Source: Telopea speciosissima (Eukaryota > Streptophyta > Magnoliopsida > Proteales > Proteaceae). From it: a stretch of 64,000 bases of DNA. The stretch lies in assembly GCF_018873765.1 (NCBI RefSeq), contig NC_057922.1:16071563-16135562 (forward strand). Direction: 5' to 3'. A model generated the notes under the pieces. The model was not told where the DNA came from. It worked only from the letters and a program-made list of their open reading frames with translations, and did not search any database. The position numbers and the translations under genes are program-made. Positions 38,214 to 48,800 of the stretch are shown here, piece after piece; within the stretch, counting starts at the first letter, position 1, and each line of letters starts with the position of its first letter.

Positions 38214-39113
38214 ATGTCTGTCCTCCCAAGCACTGCAGAATTTATGACTTCGGCCGTCCGTAACGGCACTCCCGTGCAGGAAAACTTCCACAAATTCTTC
38301 GAATGTTGGCTTGCGGAGCAGAATCATTACCTGCAAGAGCTTCTCTCTGCCTCCAAAGATAACAACAACCCGAACAGAAACGAAGACCCAGCAAGGGCAG
38401 ACGAAGAAGAAGAGAAGGTCTTGCGTCCTTTGATTAACCGAGTCGTTCGTCACTATGAAGAATATTACAAAGCCAAATCGATCTGGGTAGAGCATGATGT
38501 GCTTCGGATGTTATCTCCAACATGGAGGAGCAAGCTTGAAGACGCGTTCCTCTGGATCGGTGGGTGGAGACCCAGTATAGCTTTCCATCTCCTCTACTCC
38601 AAATCCGGGTTACAATTGGAGAATCATCTAACTGAGTTGTTTCGTGGGCTTAGAACGGGAGATTTAGCGGACCTTTCGCCGAGTCAACTTACCCGTATCG
38701 ACGAGTTGCAGAGGAAGACTATCAGAGAAGAGAAGGAAGTAACGGAAAAGATGGCGAAGCATCAGGAGACCATAGCGGATTCCTCGATGGTTGAGTTGTC
38801 TCACGTTGTGACTGAGTTGATGAATGACAGGGATGGTGAGAGGAGTTCCCACGGAGATGCGGAGAGGGAAGCCGAGAGAGAACGAGTGAACTCGGCACTA
38901 AAGCGAAAAGAGCAAGGGCTGGAGAGGATAGTGGAGAAGGCAAATGATCTACGGCTGAGGACGCTGGAAGGTGTAATCGAGATCCTACGGCCAATGCAAG
39001 CCGTACATTTCTTGATTGCTGCTGCTGAGCTGCACCTTAGGCTGCATGACTGGGGGCTGGATAAAGACACCAGTAACCACCGGGCTGGCAGTGGAACCAA
39101 CCACCATGGCTGA
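38214..39113 (+). CDS. DOG1-domain protein (DELAY OF GERMINATION 1-like)
   Basis: A single-exon gene of 299 residues. DOG1-domain proteins control seed dormancy and ABA or stress responses; the same domain occupies the C-terminal half of TGA bZIP factors. The domain starts at residue 23 with FHKFFECWLAEQNHYLQEL, continues with LINRVVRHYEEYY (73-85), SPTWRSKLEDAFLWIGGWRPS (101-121) and FHLLYS, and ends with ILRPMQAVHFLIAAAELHLRLHDWG (257-281). An acidic loop (residues 50-68) and a charged R/E-rich stretch (208-246) interrupt it. No basic region or leucine zipper precedes it, so it is not a TGA factor. The ATG at 38214 is the first in frame; a second at codon 11 is possible. The gene has sharply higher GC than its flanks. 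TATAAA at 38135 is very close to the ATG, so the true core promoter may be the TATAAAT near 38065. The paralogue (DOGL or RAS1-like) is unresolved. Confidence 0.9.
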   Translation: MSVLPSTAEFMTSAVRNGTPVQENFHKFFECWLAEQNHYLQELLSASKDNNNPNRNEDPARADEEEEKVLRPLINRVVRHYEEYYKAKSIWVEHDVLRMLSPTWRSKLEDAFLWIGGWRPSIAFHLLYSKSGLQLENHLTELFRGLRTGDLADLSPSQLTRIDELQRKTIREEKEVTEKMAKHQETIADSSMVELSHVVTELMNDRDGERSSHGDAEREAERERVNSALKRKEQGLERIVEKANDLRLRTLEGVIEILRPMQAVHFLIAAAELHLRLHDWGLDKDTSNHRAGSGTNHHG

Positions 39114-39389
39114 ATCACCGAGCGTTAAGACTTGAGGGATGAGCTCTTTTTGCTTTTTTTGTTTTTTTCTGTTTTAACCTAAAACAAAAAATGAGCCGTT
39201 TAGTTCTGATGTCCAAAGTCCAAACAGAACACTTCAATAGAATGAAACGGTTGATGTCCAAACAGAGCACTTCAATAGAGTGACGTCATGATTTTTACGT
39301 CGGGAAAGTTTTCTCAGAGCTGTTGGAGGCACCAGCAGCTCCTCTCTTATCTCTCCTTCTCCTTCCCTTTGACACTCCTCCCTCCATTC

Positions 39390-39570
39390 CTCAGCTCGGC
39401 CCAGTTCCCCTCCATTTCTCTTTTCGGCACTGTTTCCCCAGTGCCTCTAATAAGGGGAGGCACAATGACCACCTTACCCCTGCTTGAACACTCTATTCGG
39501 ATGGAGTCCACCCCTTATTATAGGTATGGAACTGAGCCAGGCAGGGAATTGGAGGAGATAATTTCCCTTT
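39390..39570. repeat. Foldback MITE downstream of the DOG1-like gene
   Basis: CTCGGCCCAGTTCC on the left is inverted against GGAACTGAGCCAGG on the right; the loop has gcctctaataaggggaggcac. A related half occurs at about 21600-21695. Confidence 0.5.
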
Positions 39571-39899
39571 TTTCTCCACTACTACTCTTAATAAATTATA
39601 ACCAAGAATCTAAAACACGGTACCATATTTAATCGAAAAGGTGTACCCAATGCTCCTGCTAGGGCAGGGTATGGGGATAATTTCAAGCCTTCATGTGTCT
39701 GGACTCTGGGAGTAAGGCTAGCAAGTGCTCCTTTTCCTTGTTTTTAAATGGGCAAAAGGATTCTGACTGGGTGCATAACTGCTTTGCCAAAATGTTCACC
39801 CCACCCCCATTGAAATGCGGAAAACCGACTCTATTGATGCTTCTACACACGCTTCATTGTACCTGCAAGGGGCCACACTCGTGAACAAAGAGCTGTTCA

Positions 39900-41630
39900 A
39901 TTATCAGGGCCACTCCCTAACATTTACCTATATTTTAAGGCACACCCACTAACTACCATAATATCAACTGTTACCCATTTTTGAACGGTGTTAACATATA
40001 AAATTTCTTTGACCATTATATCCTTTACACTAAGACTTCAAACAAAGTCTTGGTTCTCTGTAAATACAATTTTAAGATCATTTTACCCTTCCAATGAAAA
40101 CAAGTGAACCGTCGTCAAAGTGCTCTTCAACCGATGAAGCTCACAACCGTCATCGAAGTTGTAGATTTCATAGATCCGAAAGGCTCTCAGGAATTCGACC
40201 AGATATCGAATTCTCACTGGAATCTCTCCTGTTAACAGATTATGTGGATGAAACAACGCTTGTAAGCCCTTCAACTCTGTAATACCCACTAGTATTTCAC
40301 CTGAAAACCGATTGTCAGAGAGGCCAAGAAGTACTAGACCAGATTTTTCTGTTGTTGCTGCAATTTTACTCGGTAGAAGACCAGAGAAATTGTTGGAACT
40401 CAGGTCCAAAACAAGTAGCTTCTCCCACAGTATGAATCTCGGCAAAATATCATATTTCAGGCTATTGAAGGAGAGATTGAGCACCTTTAAACCTCGCAGA
40501 GATGAAATGCAAGTGGGAATCCCTCCGACAATGGAGTTATTTGCGAGATTGAGGACTGCGAGCGAATCAACTGAAGTAGAGAAGCAAGGAATCCCTTTAA
40601 CAAAAATAAATAAATAAATAAAAAATAAAAGAGCTGAAATTGTATCTGGCGGAAGTCACCATATCTGATTTGAACTTGGGTATGGAACTCACGATAGAGG
40701 AGGATTCGGGAGGGGAGACTCTAAGGTTTTAAGTTGCCTTCAAAGGGGCTTCCTTCTCTCCAAATCTCAGACCCAATGGAACATGCACCAAGGAATTCAA
40801 ACTCTTTGATTAGGTCTGCAAGTACCACTCAGAAGTAGGACTGGGAATGAAGCTTTAAGATTAAAAGAAATTAGGAAGAAGAAGGGCAAGAAATAAGGAG
40901 CAACGTAAAGGGAGTAAGAGAGAGAGGGAGAGATTGATAAAAACGAAACCTTGGTGGACAAGATTATTTTGGCCCCATCTCTCTAAATCTGTTTTGTTTC
41001 CATCACCAAAAAACCAAAAGCCCGAAAATGGAAACCACCCCTGGGTTTCTGCCTTCCCTTGTTTCTTCTCAAACATAAAATAAAATTTCCTATAAATACC
41101 CAATAAAACTCCCTCTGATTTTAAAGTAAACCAAAAACCCTCTCAAAACCATCTCCCTTTCTTTTTGTATGTATTATCTGTCTCCAGATTCATTCCACAA
41201 TACAAAATTTTGAGCACCCATCCTTTTCTGTTCTACCCTCCAGCTGGTTTTTAGTTTGATTTTTTTATCATTGGTCGTTGATTGATCACCATCAATGGAA
41301 ACCAAGGTTGGTAGCATCGATTTATGCAAACCTACCTAATAAACAGGGCCGAATCCACCCTCCCCAAGCTTGTGATCAAAGTGAAAATCTCTGGTTGCTA
41401 CAACTAGGGTTTCTAAGTTTCTAGTGAATTTTCCAAGGTTGTGGGTGAGTGTGGGGAAGAAGGGTTTGTGAGTATTTTAATTGAAAGGTTAGATTAGGTA
41501 CTTCGCCCACCAAAAAAGGCAGAATTATCTTTTAAAAAATATTAAACAGCTGACATCACCACTTGAACAGTTCTTAACTAACGGTAGAGGGCATTTATTC
41601 CAATTCCACAACTAGGTTTTGGGAATCAAC
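39900..41630. mobile_element. Pack-MULE-like element carrying the CLV2 fragment
   Basis: The right end, read in reverse, contains GTGGAATT, then GCCCTCTACCGTTAG, GAACTGTT, GGTGATGT and TTCTGCCT in the same order and spacing as the left end of the Mutator-like element at 19742 (GTGGAATT, AACTAACGG, GAACTGTT, AGTGATGT, TTTTGCCC). The left side shares AAACAAGTGAACC (about 40100) with that element as well. Internally it holds the CLV2 fragment and about 900 bases of unplaced sequence with a plausible TATA (41091) and a short ATG-led stub near 41295. The outer ends are too diverged to place precisely and I see no target duplication. Confidence 0.4.
40170..40590 (-). pseudogene. CLAVATA2-type LRR receptor-like protein fragment
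   Basis: Read on the minus strand, from about 40588 down, the frame gives successive leucine-rich repeats: GIPCFSTSVDSLAVLNLANN, then IPTCISSLRGLKVLNLSFN, LDLSSNNFSGLLPSKI, LVLLGLSDNRFSGEI and LLTGEIP. ATTEKSGLVLLGLS and ITELKGLQAL match a diagnostic block of CLAVATA2 (TTEKLGLVLL.LSHN, ITELKSLQALRLSHN, recalled). Only about 140 codons survive, roughly five of CLV2's many repeats. There is no signal peptide, membrane segment or intact ends, and the frame dissolves at both sides into transposon-like sequence. It lies inside the Pack-MULE-like element at 39.9-41.6 kb, so it is probably a captured, decaying fragment. Confidence 0.75.
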
Positions 41631-42345
41631 ATTAATCAAAATCAGAGTCGCCCAATTCTGATTCTGAATAAGCTAATATTCCAATTCGATACTTTAACCA
41701 TTATTATCTGATCAAAACCAAGCAATTGACAGTCCGATCGATCCATTCGTCTGGTCTTTGATATTTAAAGAAAAGCATAGAGCAGTGGCCGCAAAACTGT
41801 CATGGCCCCAACAGTTCTACCACAACCGACCTGGTCCTAATCCATAAAATGATATCTTAAACCTTTTTGTTGAAATGTTCCAGTGACCCAATGCGTACAT
41901 CCCCATGCCTCGTCACCTCCTCTCTCCTTCTCATGGCAGTAGGAAGCAGCAATGGTTAGATTAGTTACAGACTTCCAGTTTGCCAGAACAGTTTTGTTGT
42001 CTTTTCAGAACATTTGAAAGCATTCGGCCCAGGAATACCGTTCTCATCAATAATTAAGGAGACCAAAACCAAAGAAACGTAAACAGATAGCGAAAGAAAA
42101 AGAGCTCTGATTTTGTGATAAACTAAACTTTAAACTACATCCGGAATCCGGATAACTGTTTACCCATTCTACCCTAAACAAGATAGCGATAAGAAAAAGA
42201 TAAAACTAAAGTTGGACAACAAAAAAGCACCTATTTTCCGTTTTATTCAGGGTAATCCCTTGAGCATGTTTCTTCTGTTTGCTAGTTGCTACTCTACCAC
42301 TGTAGCCCACGGTGTTTGCATCCTTGTAGTTTCAGGAAGCAAATC

Positions 42346-42880
42346 CTGCAAAATAAGAGGATTAATCACAAACTTCAGAAACCCATAATTCATAGACAAT
42401 CATCATCCATGACTAATGGTTAATTTGAACAAAGGTCAAGTGGTGAGAGAAAAGAATAGCATTGGCATGGACGATGGCAAGGCATGTTTCCAAACGAGAA
42501 CAGGGCATCAACTGTCCACTCGCACAGGATGCAAGGACAAAAACGGCTATCCAATAAATAAAGACACAAAAGATTCAGAACAGAAGCAATGATTCCATGA
42601 TGAACAACAATATTTCAGGGAGACATAGTAGATATAGTATACTAGAAATTGCGGGCGGGCCTTGGTGAAACGGTAAAGGTTGCTCCACAGTGACCAAGTG
42701 GTCACAGGTTCAAGTCTGGAAACAGCCTCTGTGAAAGCAGGGGTAAGGCTGCGTACATTACAACCCTCCCCAGACCCCGCACAGTGGCGGGAGCCTCATG
42801 CACTAGGCATGCCCTTCATAGTATACCAGAAATTCCTTAAATCTAGTACATACCCCCAACAAGCAACAGTTGGCCATTAC
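42346..42880 (-). other. Predicted intron in the 3' UTR of the PDI gene
   Basis: Thirteen bases after the PDI stop codon the minus strand reads GGGAG|GTAATGG, a good donor. At 42345/42346 it reads TTATTTTGCAG|GATTTGC, a good acceptor with a pyrimidine-rich tract. A final non-coding exon would run from 42345 down to about 42240, where AATAAA occurs on the minus strand. The stop is well under 50 nt from the junction, so nonsense-mediated decay is not expected. The SINE at 42651-42817 lies inside this intron. Splice signals are seen; splicing is inferred. Confidence 0.5.
42651..42817 (+). mobile_element. Au-type SINE, copy 3 (in the PDI 3' UTR intron)
   Basis: The best-preserved copy: GCGGGCGGGCCTTGGTGAAA head, GGTCACAGGTTCAAGTCTGG, GGGTAAGGCTGCGTACATTA, CCCTCCCCAGACCCCGC, GGGAGCCTCATGCACTAGG. 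It is flanked by ATAGTATACTAGAAATT (42634-42650) and ATAGTATACCAGAAATT (42818-42834). It is antisense to PDI. Confidence 0.92.
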
Positions 42881-42893
42881 CTCCCATTATACA

Positions 42894-45800
42894 TCACAGC
42901 TCATCTTTTACCAAGTCTTGCTCGTCCTTTGCTGACTGCTGCTCGTCTTTTACAGATTCCTGCTTACCTGTTTTATCTCGGTTCTTCTGAATGAAATCGA
43001 GGATATCCTCCTTTGTTCTATCACCATCATACTGCGAAAGGTTGCCGCTAGCTGTTTTGAAGTACACGGTTGGGTAACCTCTAACATCAAAAGTATCAGT
43101 GGGAATGTCATTCGCAGTTGCATCCTGGAAAGGGATAACAAGAGGTGAGATATGTCAGAATTTAGGAAGAGAATCCCCAATAAATGAAGAGATATAATGA
43201 AGGGTAAATGTGTCAGCTATTAATGCTTAATCAGCAATAAAACAATGCCAGAAAGTCAAGATAGTAAAACCAATTGAATTCCAAAGAGAACAGTTTCAGA
43301 AAAATAAAATAAAACAAAACCCAGAACAATAGAAACATGGTAGATTTTCAAAGCTGATTTCAGCAACTAAAATTTACTTATTGATTGACACAGAATTTCT
43401 CTCCCAGGTTTGGAATTCTATCTTATGATCTTAATGTCAGATCTGGTACAGAACTCTGGTTTCAATTTTAATTTCAAATCAGTGTGATTCAATTCTACTT
43501 TAGTTTCCAACGGAAGTTTAATTGTTCTGGGTGTACCTTGGTCCTTTGGACATGACAATTGGGGATTTTATCAAGGTTTTAATATTAATAATGATTTTTT
43601 AAATATTTTTTATCATCAAATTATCTGATATTGGAAAAAAAAATTTGCATCACTAGGTCGCACTGGATAATCTTGAATGATTTGTGTGATGGCTATCCAA
43701 TAATGCACATGTTTGTTCCTAGAGACTTGCGTTAATATTTACAGATCATTTATAGTTTGTTTAATATGTTGCTGTTTAATGTGTCAAGAGTTTCATGGTA
43801 AAAACTTAATATTATACGTACATGTTTAGTATGTTAATAGTTACATATAGTTCAGGGTTAGACATTGGTATAGGTGGCCGAGATATATATGCCAATACGA
43901 TACCGACACCTTGAACCATGATATAGCTTGCCTCAGTTGCTTTTTAGTATGCGTATACTTGCATGTTATGCATCATTACTTATAGATGACTTGGATTTTA
44001 ATCACACATTTTAATCTCATGTTTTATTGTTCATGTGCTAAGTAAACTTGTGATGCCATCATGAAAAGAATTTGAATCCTCTCAACTCATAACAACATGC
44101 TTTAGTGATTAGATATTGTTATTCATTGCTTATTTATGGTGTCTTATTCTTAATAACACTAGTTTTGCAAGTATCCATTACTTATCTTATACATATGCAA
44201 CATCTCTCTGTGTCTTTCCCCTACCTCTCTGAGACATCCTTTAAGATCACATTACTGATATGCTGCCGCATACCAATACTTTAAACCTTGTTCTTTAATC
44301 TCTCCCCACTGGCAATTCTAAAGGTGGGAAACTGTTTTGACAGGATTATATGGTTAATGAAATCAAGTTTAGCACGGCCCTGCTACAGTTATGCAATATT
44401 GAAATTTGGGATTTTTGGTGCACCTTTTTGCATTGCTGATCGCTGATTTCAAGAGATCTGTTAGTTGGATACTCAGCCCTATAGTTTGGAGTGAATTGTC
44501 TGCATATCACAGTTTCCACCAAATTATAATTGAAAATAGGTCTCAATTTGGTTTTATTCATTAATGCAAATATTTGGAAGCCACATATTTTATCAGTTTG
44601 GCTGGAATTTGAGTCCTAGCTCTTTTTGGACAAGTGGGTGAATTCACAAGGGAGCTATTTGGCGACTACTAATCCTAGCTTGCATCACTTAATTCATTTA
44701 CATATTGTCATCCTTCTTCAGATGGATGACAACAAAAATTTCATCTAAATTGCTAGGAGATGCTGAAAGGTAATCTTACTAATAAATAAATAAAAAGAGA
44801 TAGAGAGGAGCTTACTATCTTTGCAATGATGACATCAGCATCACTCTGGAGAGCAACAGCAACTTCGTCCAAGATCGGAGCCAGCTTCTTGCAGTGTCCA
44901 CACCAAGGTGCATAAAACTCCAGCAGAACTGTAAACCAAACTTTTCAAATTCTTAAATACCCCTTAAAAATGAATGCCTGATGGGGCAGAACAGAAAAGA
45001 ACTTTGAGCATTGACTATCTGTATTTATCTTTTTATGTTTTCTGTTAATAGGTGGATCATTGATATGGTACCGCTAACAATGGTTTCTTTCAATAGGTTA
45101 CTACTGTATGTTGGTTAGCCGTGGTTCTAGTCAAACTACATAACAAGGTCTAAAACTTACAGCATAACCATTTCTATCAATTTGGGATGTATAACCCAGG
45201 CTTTACTCAGAAATGAAACCCTTTAATTCTCATATTTTTGTAGGATCTGATGTAGGGAGTGCTTTCAAGTTTGGTATTCTAGAAAGGTCCCATAACAGGT
45301 GCCTTTGGGCCCCTTCATCTACCATGTGCAGCATAGATGGTTCTCAAACTTCCTGAACATATTATTCACACCATCCTCTACTTGAGTGATAAGTTCAAGC
45401 CCAAAATATACAACCATGTGGTACAATCCAGAAAGAAATTGTCAAGATTCTGATAGCTGGTGATATTTCAAGGAAAGCTCAACCAAGTTTCACTACGAAA
45501 TTTTGCAAGCTTTCAATAATACAATTCTCTACCTAATGTGGACCCAGTTTAAATTTTGGTCAGGCTTTCGTACTGGGATAGGTTGGGCATTAATTTTTGG
45601 GTTTATTTACCATAGTTGTCAAGGCGTCGCAGAAGCGCCTTGGTTTCCTTGTTGCTGTCGCCTTGCGTCTAGACCCCTCCCAACGCCTTGGCCGCCTAGA
45701 CGCCGTGACAACTATGTTGTTTACTATAATGAGCTTAATTATAAGGCTAAAAAATGGAGGGTTAAGGGGGTAAACGAATTTTAATATGGTCCCATGCCAG

Positions 45801-48800
45801 TGATAGTTGGATAGGGATTTGTCTTACATTTTATTCCTAAGTAGTTAGTCTTTGAGTTAGTTTAGGACCTTAGAGTCCTTAGCTGTCTGCCTCTCTAATT
45901 AGGAAAGTCTGAGTATCTGAGTTAATCCAAGAGAGTTTATTTTATTTACTTCCACATAACTATGTAACCAACCCCCCCCCCTCCAAAACGGGATGTATGG
46001 ATCTAAAACGGAGGTGGTGAATATTAATGGCATGATGTTTCCCAAATGATTAAAATGGGGTGGATGAAATGGAGAGGTGCGTTCGTACTGCTGTGTGATC
46101 AGTATATTTCTTTAAAGCTTAAAGAAAAATTTTATAGGACAGTCATTCGACCGGCTATGCTGTATGGTACGGAATGTTGGGCAATAAAGAAGTGTCTTAT
46201 AAATAAATTATGTGCAGCGGAGATGAGGATGTTGAGATGGATGTGTAGGAAAACTAGGAAGGATAAAGTAAGGAATTGACCATATTAGAACTAGGTTGAG
46301 AGTAGCTTCAATTCATGATAAGCTTAAAGAGAGTCGTTTGAGGTGGCATGGCCATGTCTAACTAAGGCTTTGGGATGCCCCAGTATGGAGGAATGATTTG
46401 ATTCAGATTGAATGAACTAAAAGAGCCAAGGGCAAGCCTAAATTAACCATAGAAGTAGTGAGGAAAGACTTGCTTAGCTTAGACCTCGTTTCATGTATGA
46501 CTTCAAATAGAGCTGTTTGGAGAGCAAGGATTGTTGTTGTTGCATGAGTCTCCCCTCCCCCTCTCTTGATCCCTCTCCTCCCCCCCCCCCCCCAAATGAT
46601 TTGGGTGTTCTCCTTCTCTCTCTCTCTTCTTTTTCTTCTCTAGCAAATCGATCTCTTCCACCTTTTCATTAATCAATCTATATCAACTTGGTGATAAGAA
46701 CAAACATGGCCATAGATACCATGGATCCTGCCCTCTTGTTTGTTGTTTACCAACAACTTCAAGTCATGCAAGAGAACTTGGAAAAGTTGAAGCGAATCTT
46801 GAAGAGAGTCGGCGACAATTTGAGGAATTTAAGAGCCAATTGCTGCTCATATCCAATCGTACAAAAACCTCCTTCAACAAACTGATCTCACTCATTGAGC
46901 AATGGGCGAAGAGCCAGAAGATGGGTTGATCGAGGAATCTCCAGAAAAGGAATGTCCACAAGAAGAGCCCATGATCAAAATTGCAGATGAGTAAATCAAA
47001 GATCCGCTTGAAGATAAAGAGCCTCATAGGGAACATTATGTTAAAGAGGAGCAAATCAAGATCATCTCTATAGAAATCGAGCGTGTTGAATTAGTTCTGA
47101 TTGACTGGTGACGATCCTCTCATCTTATAAAACTTGAGGACGAATTTTCAGGATCGAAGGGATTTACTCAGGTCTGGTTTAAATTTGGGCAAGGATTTAG
47201 TATTGGGTTGAGAGAGAGAGAGCAGCTAAAAAGAAGAAGTAAGAAAAAGAAGAAAAAAAAAAAAAACACAGTTGTCAAGCATCACTGGAAAATCTGGGGC
47301 AAGTAAAGCTGTCATCTTATTGCCCAAGGCGCTTTGGTGTCGTTAGCACATGGTCACCCTTGCAACAACGCCATAGCAGCAGTAGCAGCAGCATAATAAG
47401 TAGAAGGAGGAGGAAGAGGAAGAAAAAGAAGATTGAAGAAGCAATAGCAGTGGGAGCCACAACAATTGCGGGCGACGAAGAAAAGTTGTAGTGGCCACCA
47501 CCACGTCATCATCGCTACCATAAAAGTTAAAAAAAAAAAAAAAAAAGGAAGAAAGAGGAGGGAGTGTACCAATTTGAATTCTAGCACCGCTGCCACTCCC
47601 TTCAACGCCGTCACAGCCTCATCAAGAACAAGCAGCCACAAAGTCACGATATTATCAATGTTGTGCATAGAGCATATTTTCGGGAGGATGAGTGGTTTTT
47701 TCTCCGCTAATCCCCGCTTCTAGAATCCATTGACATTGAGAATGACCTCAATTCCCCCCCTATTTAATATGATATTTGTTATCTTATTTTGTATATTAAT
47801 TCCCTCAACCCCCTTCTTTAATTAGTATTTCTGGTAGAATCGATCGAGAATGCCCTCCATCCCCCCTTTCTTTAATAAGATATTTGTATATCTTATTTTA
47901 ATACATTAATATTCTATTTTCTTTTATAATCAAAAGGAACAGGAGTAAAAAAATTAATGTATACGGCTTCCAAAGTCTTTCTGGACATTTTAAGATTAAG
48001 ATGACGACATCCTACAAGAATACATTCAAAAAATACTAAAACGCCTAGGACGCCTAGACGCCCTGTGGCTTAGCTGGCCCTCGAAGGCCTTGGATCGCCG
48101 GGTGCTTTGACAACTATGAAAAAAAACCCAAAACGTTTGGGGAGGAAAGAGATAATAGATCGAGAGAGGCGGAGGCTGATGCACATTCTTATCCACAAAA
48201 AAAAGACTGTCATTCCAAAATACATAACATGGGGGGATTGGTTACATATTTATAAGGCAATAAATAAAAGAAAATCTCCTAGATTAACTCAACAATAAGA
48301 CTTTCCTAACTAGACATGAATCTAAAGTTTCATAAACTAACTCAAAGACTAACAAATTACGAATAAAATAAGATGATAATTTAGTCTACTCCCTTGGGCC
48401 AGATTTGGCATGATTTCTATTTCAATTTCGGATTGATTTCATGAAATAGGCAACCAATAGATTTTAGGTCAAGAAATTGGAATTGTTTTGGTTGCATCAA
48501 TCTGAAATATTTCAAGAATAAGAAATCCATTTAGTAGTTCAATTTCAAAGAATAGATTCTCTATATTTCTTTAAAAGAGGATGATGGTGGCGGGGGTAGG
48601 GCCAAGGCTAGGAAGGAGTTGGTGGCAGCAATGGTGGTGGTGGTGGCTTTGGCAGGGAGGTGGTGGTAGTGATGGTGGCAGGGTGGTGGTGGTGAGAGTG
48701 TGAGACCATCAAGAAAAGAAAAAGGGTGGTGTTTTATTTTTAACATGAAATTACTGCTTTGCCCATCAAATTAACCATGTGCTCATTGAAGAGCAAGAGT

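Larger units (their letters stand above)
45530..46690 (+). mobile_element. LTR arm with nested insertions (PDI intron 9)
   Basis: GTTTAAATTTTGGTCAGG (45547) matches GTTTAAATTTGGGCAAGG at 47169, and 45800-45990 matches the reverse of 48220-48400 (GTTAGTCTTTGAGTTAGTTT, TTAGGAAAGTCT, GAGTTAATCCAAGAGA, ATGTAACCAACCCCC). A hairpin element (45611-45716) and an RTE LINE (46038-46547) interrupt it. It ends near a PBS-like TTGGTGATAAGAAC. Confidence 0.55.

Noticed and set aside
38061-39118. Long antisense frames opposite the DOG1-like gene
   Set aside because: Shadows of a GC-richer coding region; the plus-strand protein has clear family motifs.
40094-40617. Plus-strand frames opposite the CLV2 fragment
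   Set aside because: The LRR pattern is only on the minus strand.
47354-47723. Frames of 85-104 codons in the Mutator-like element
   Set aside because: Low-complexity Lys or Phe/Leu stretches from purine-rich DNA; no domain.
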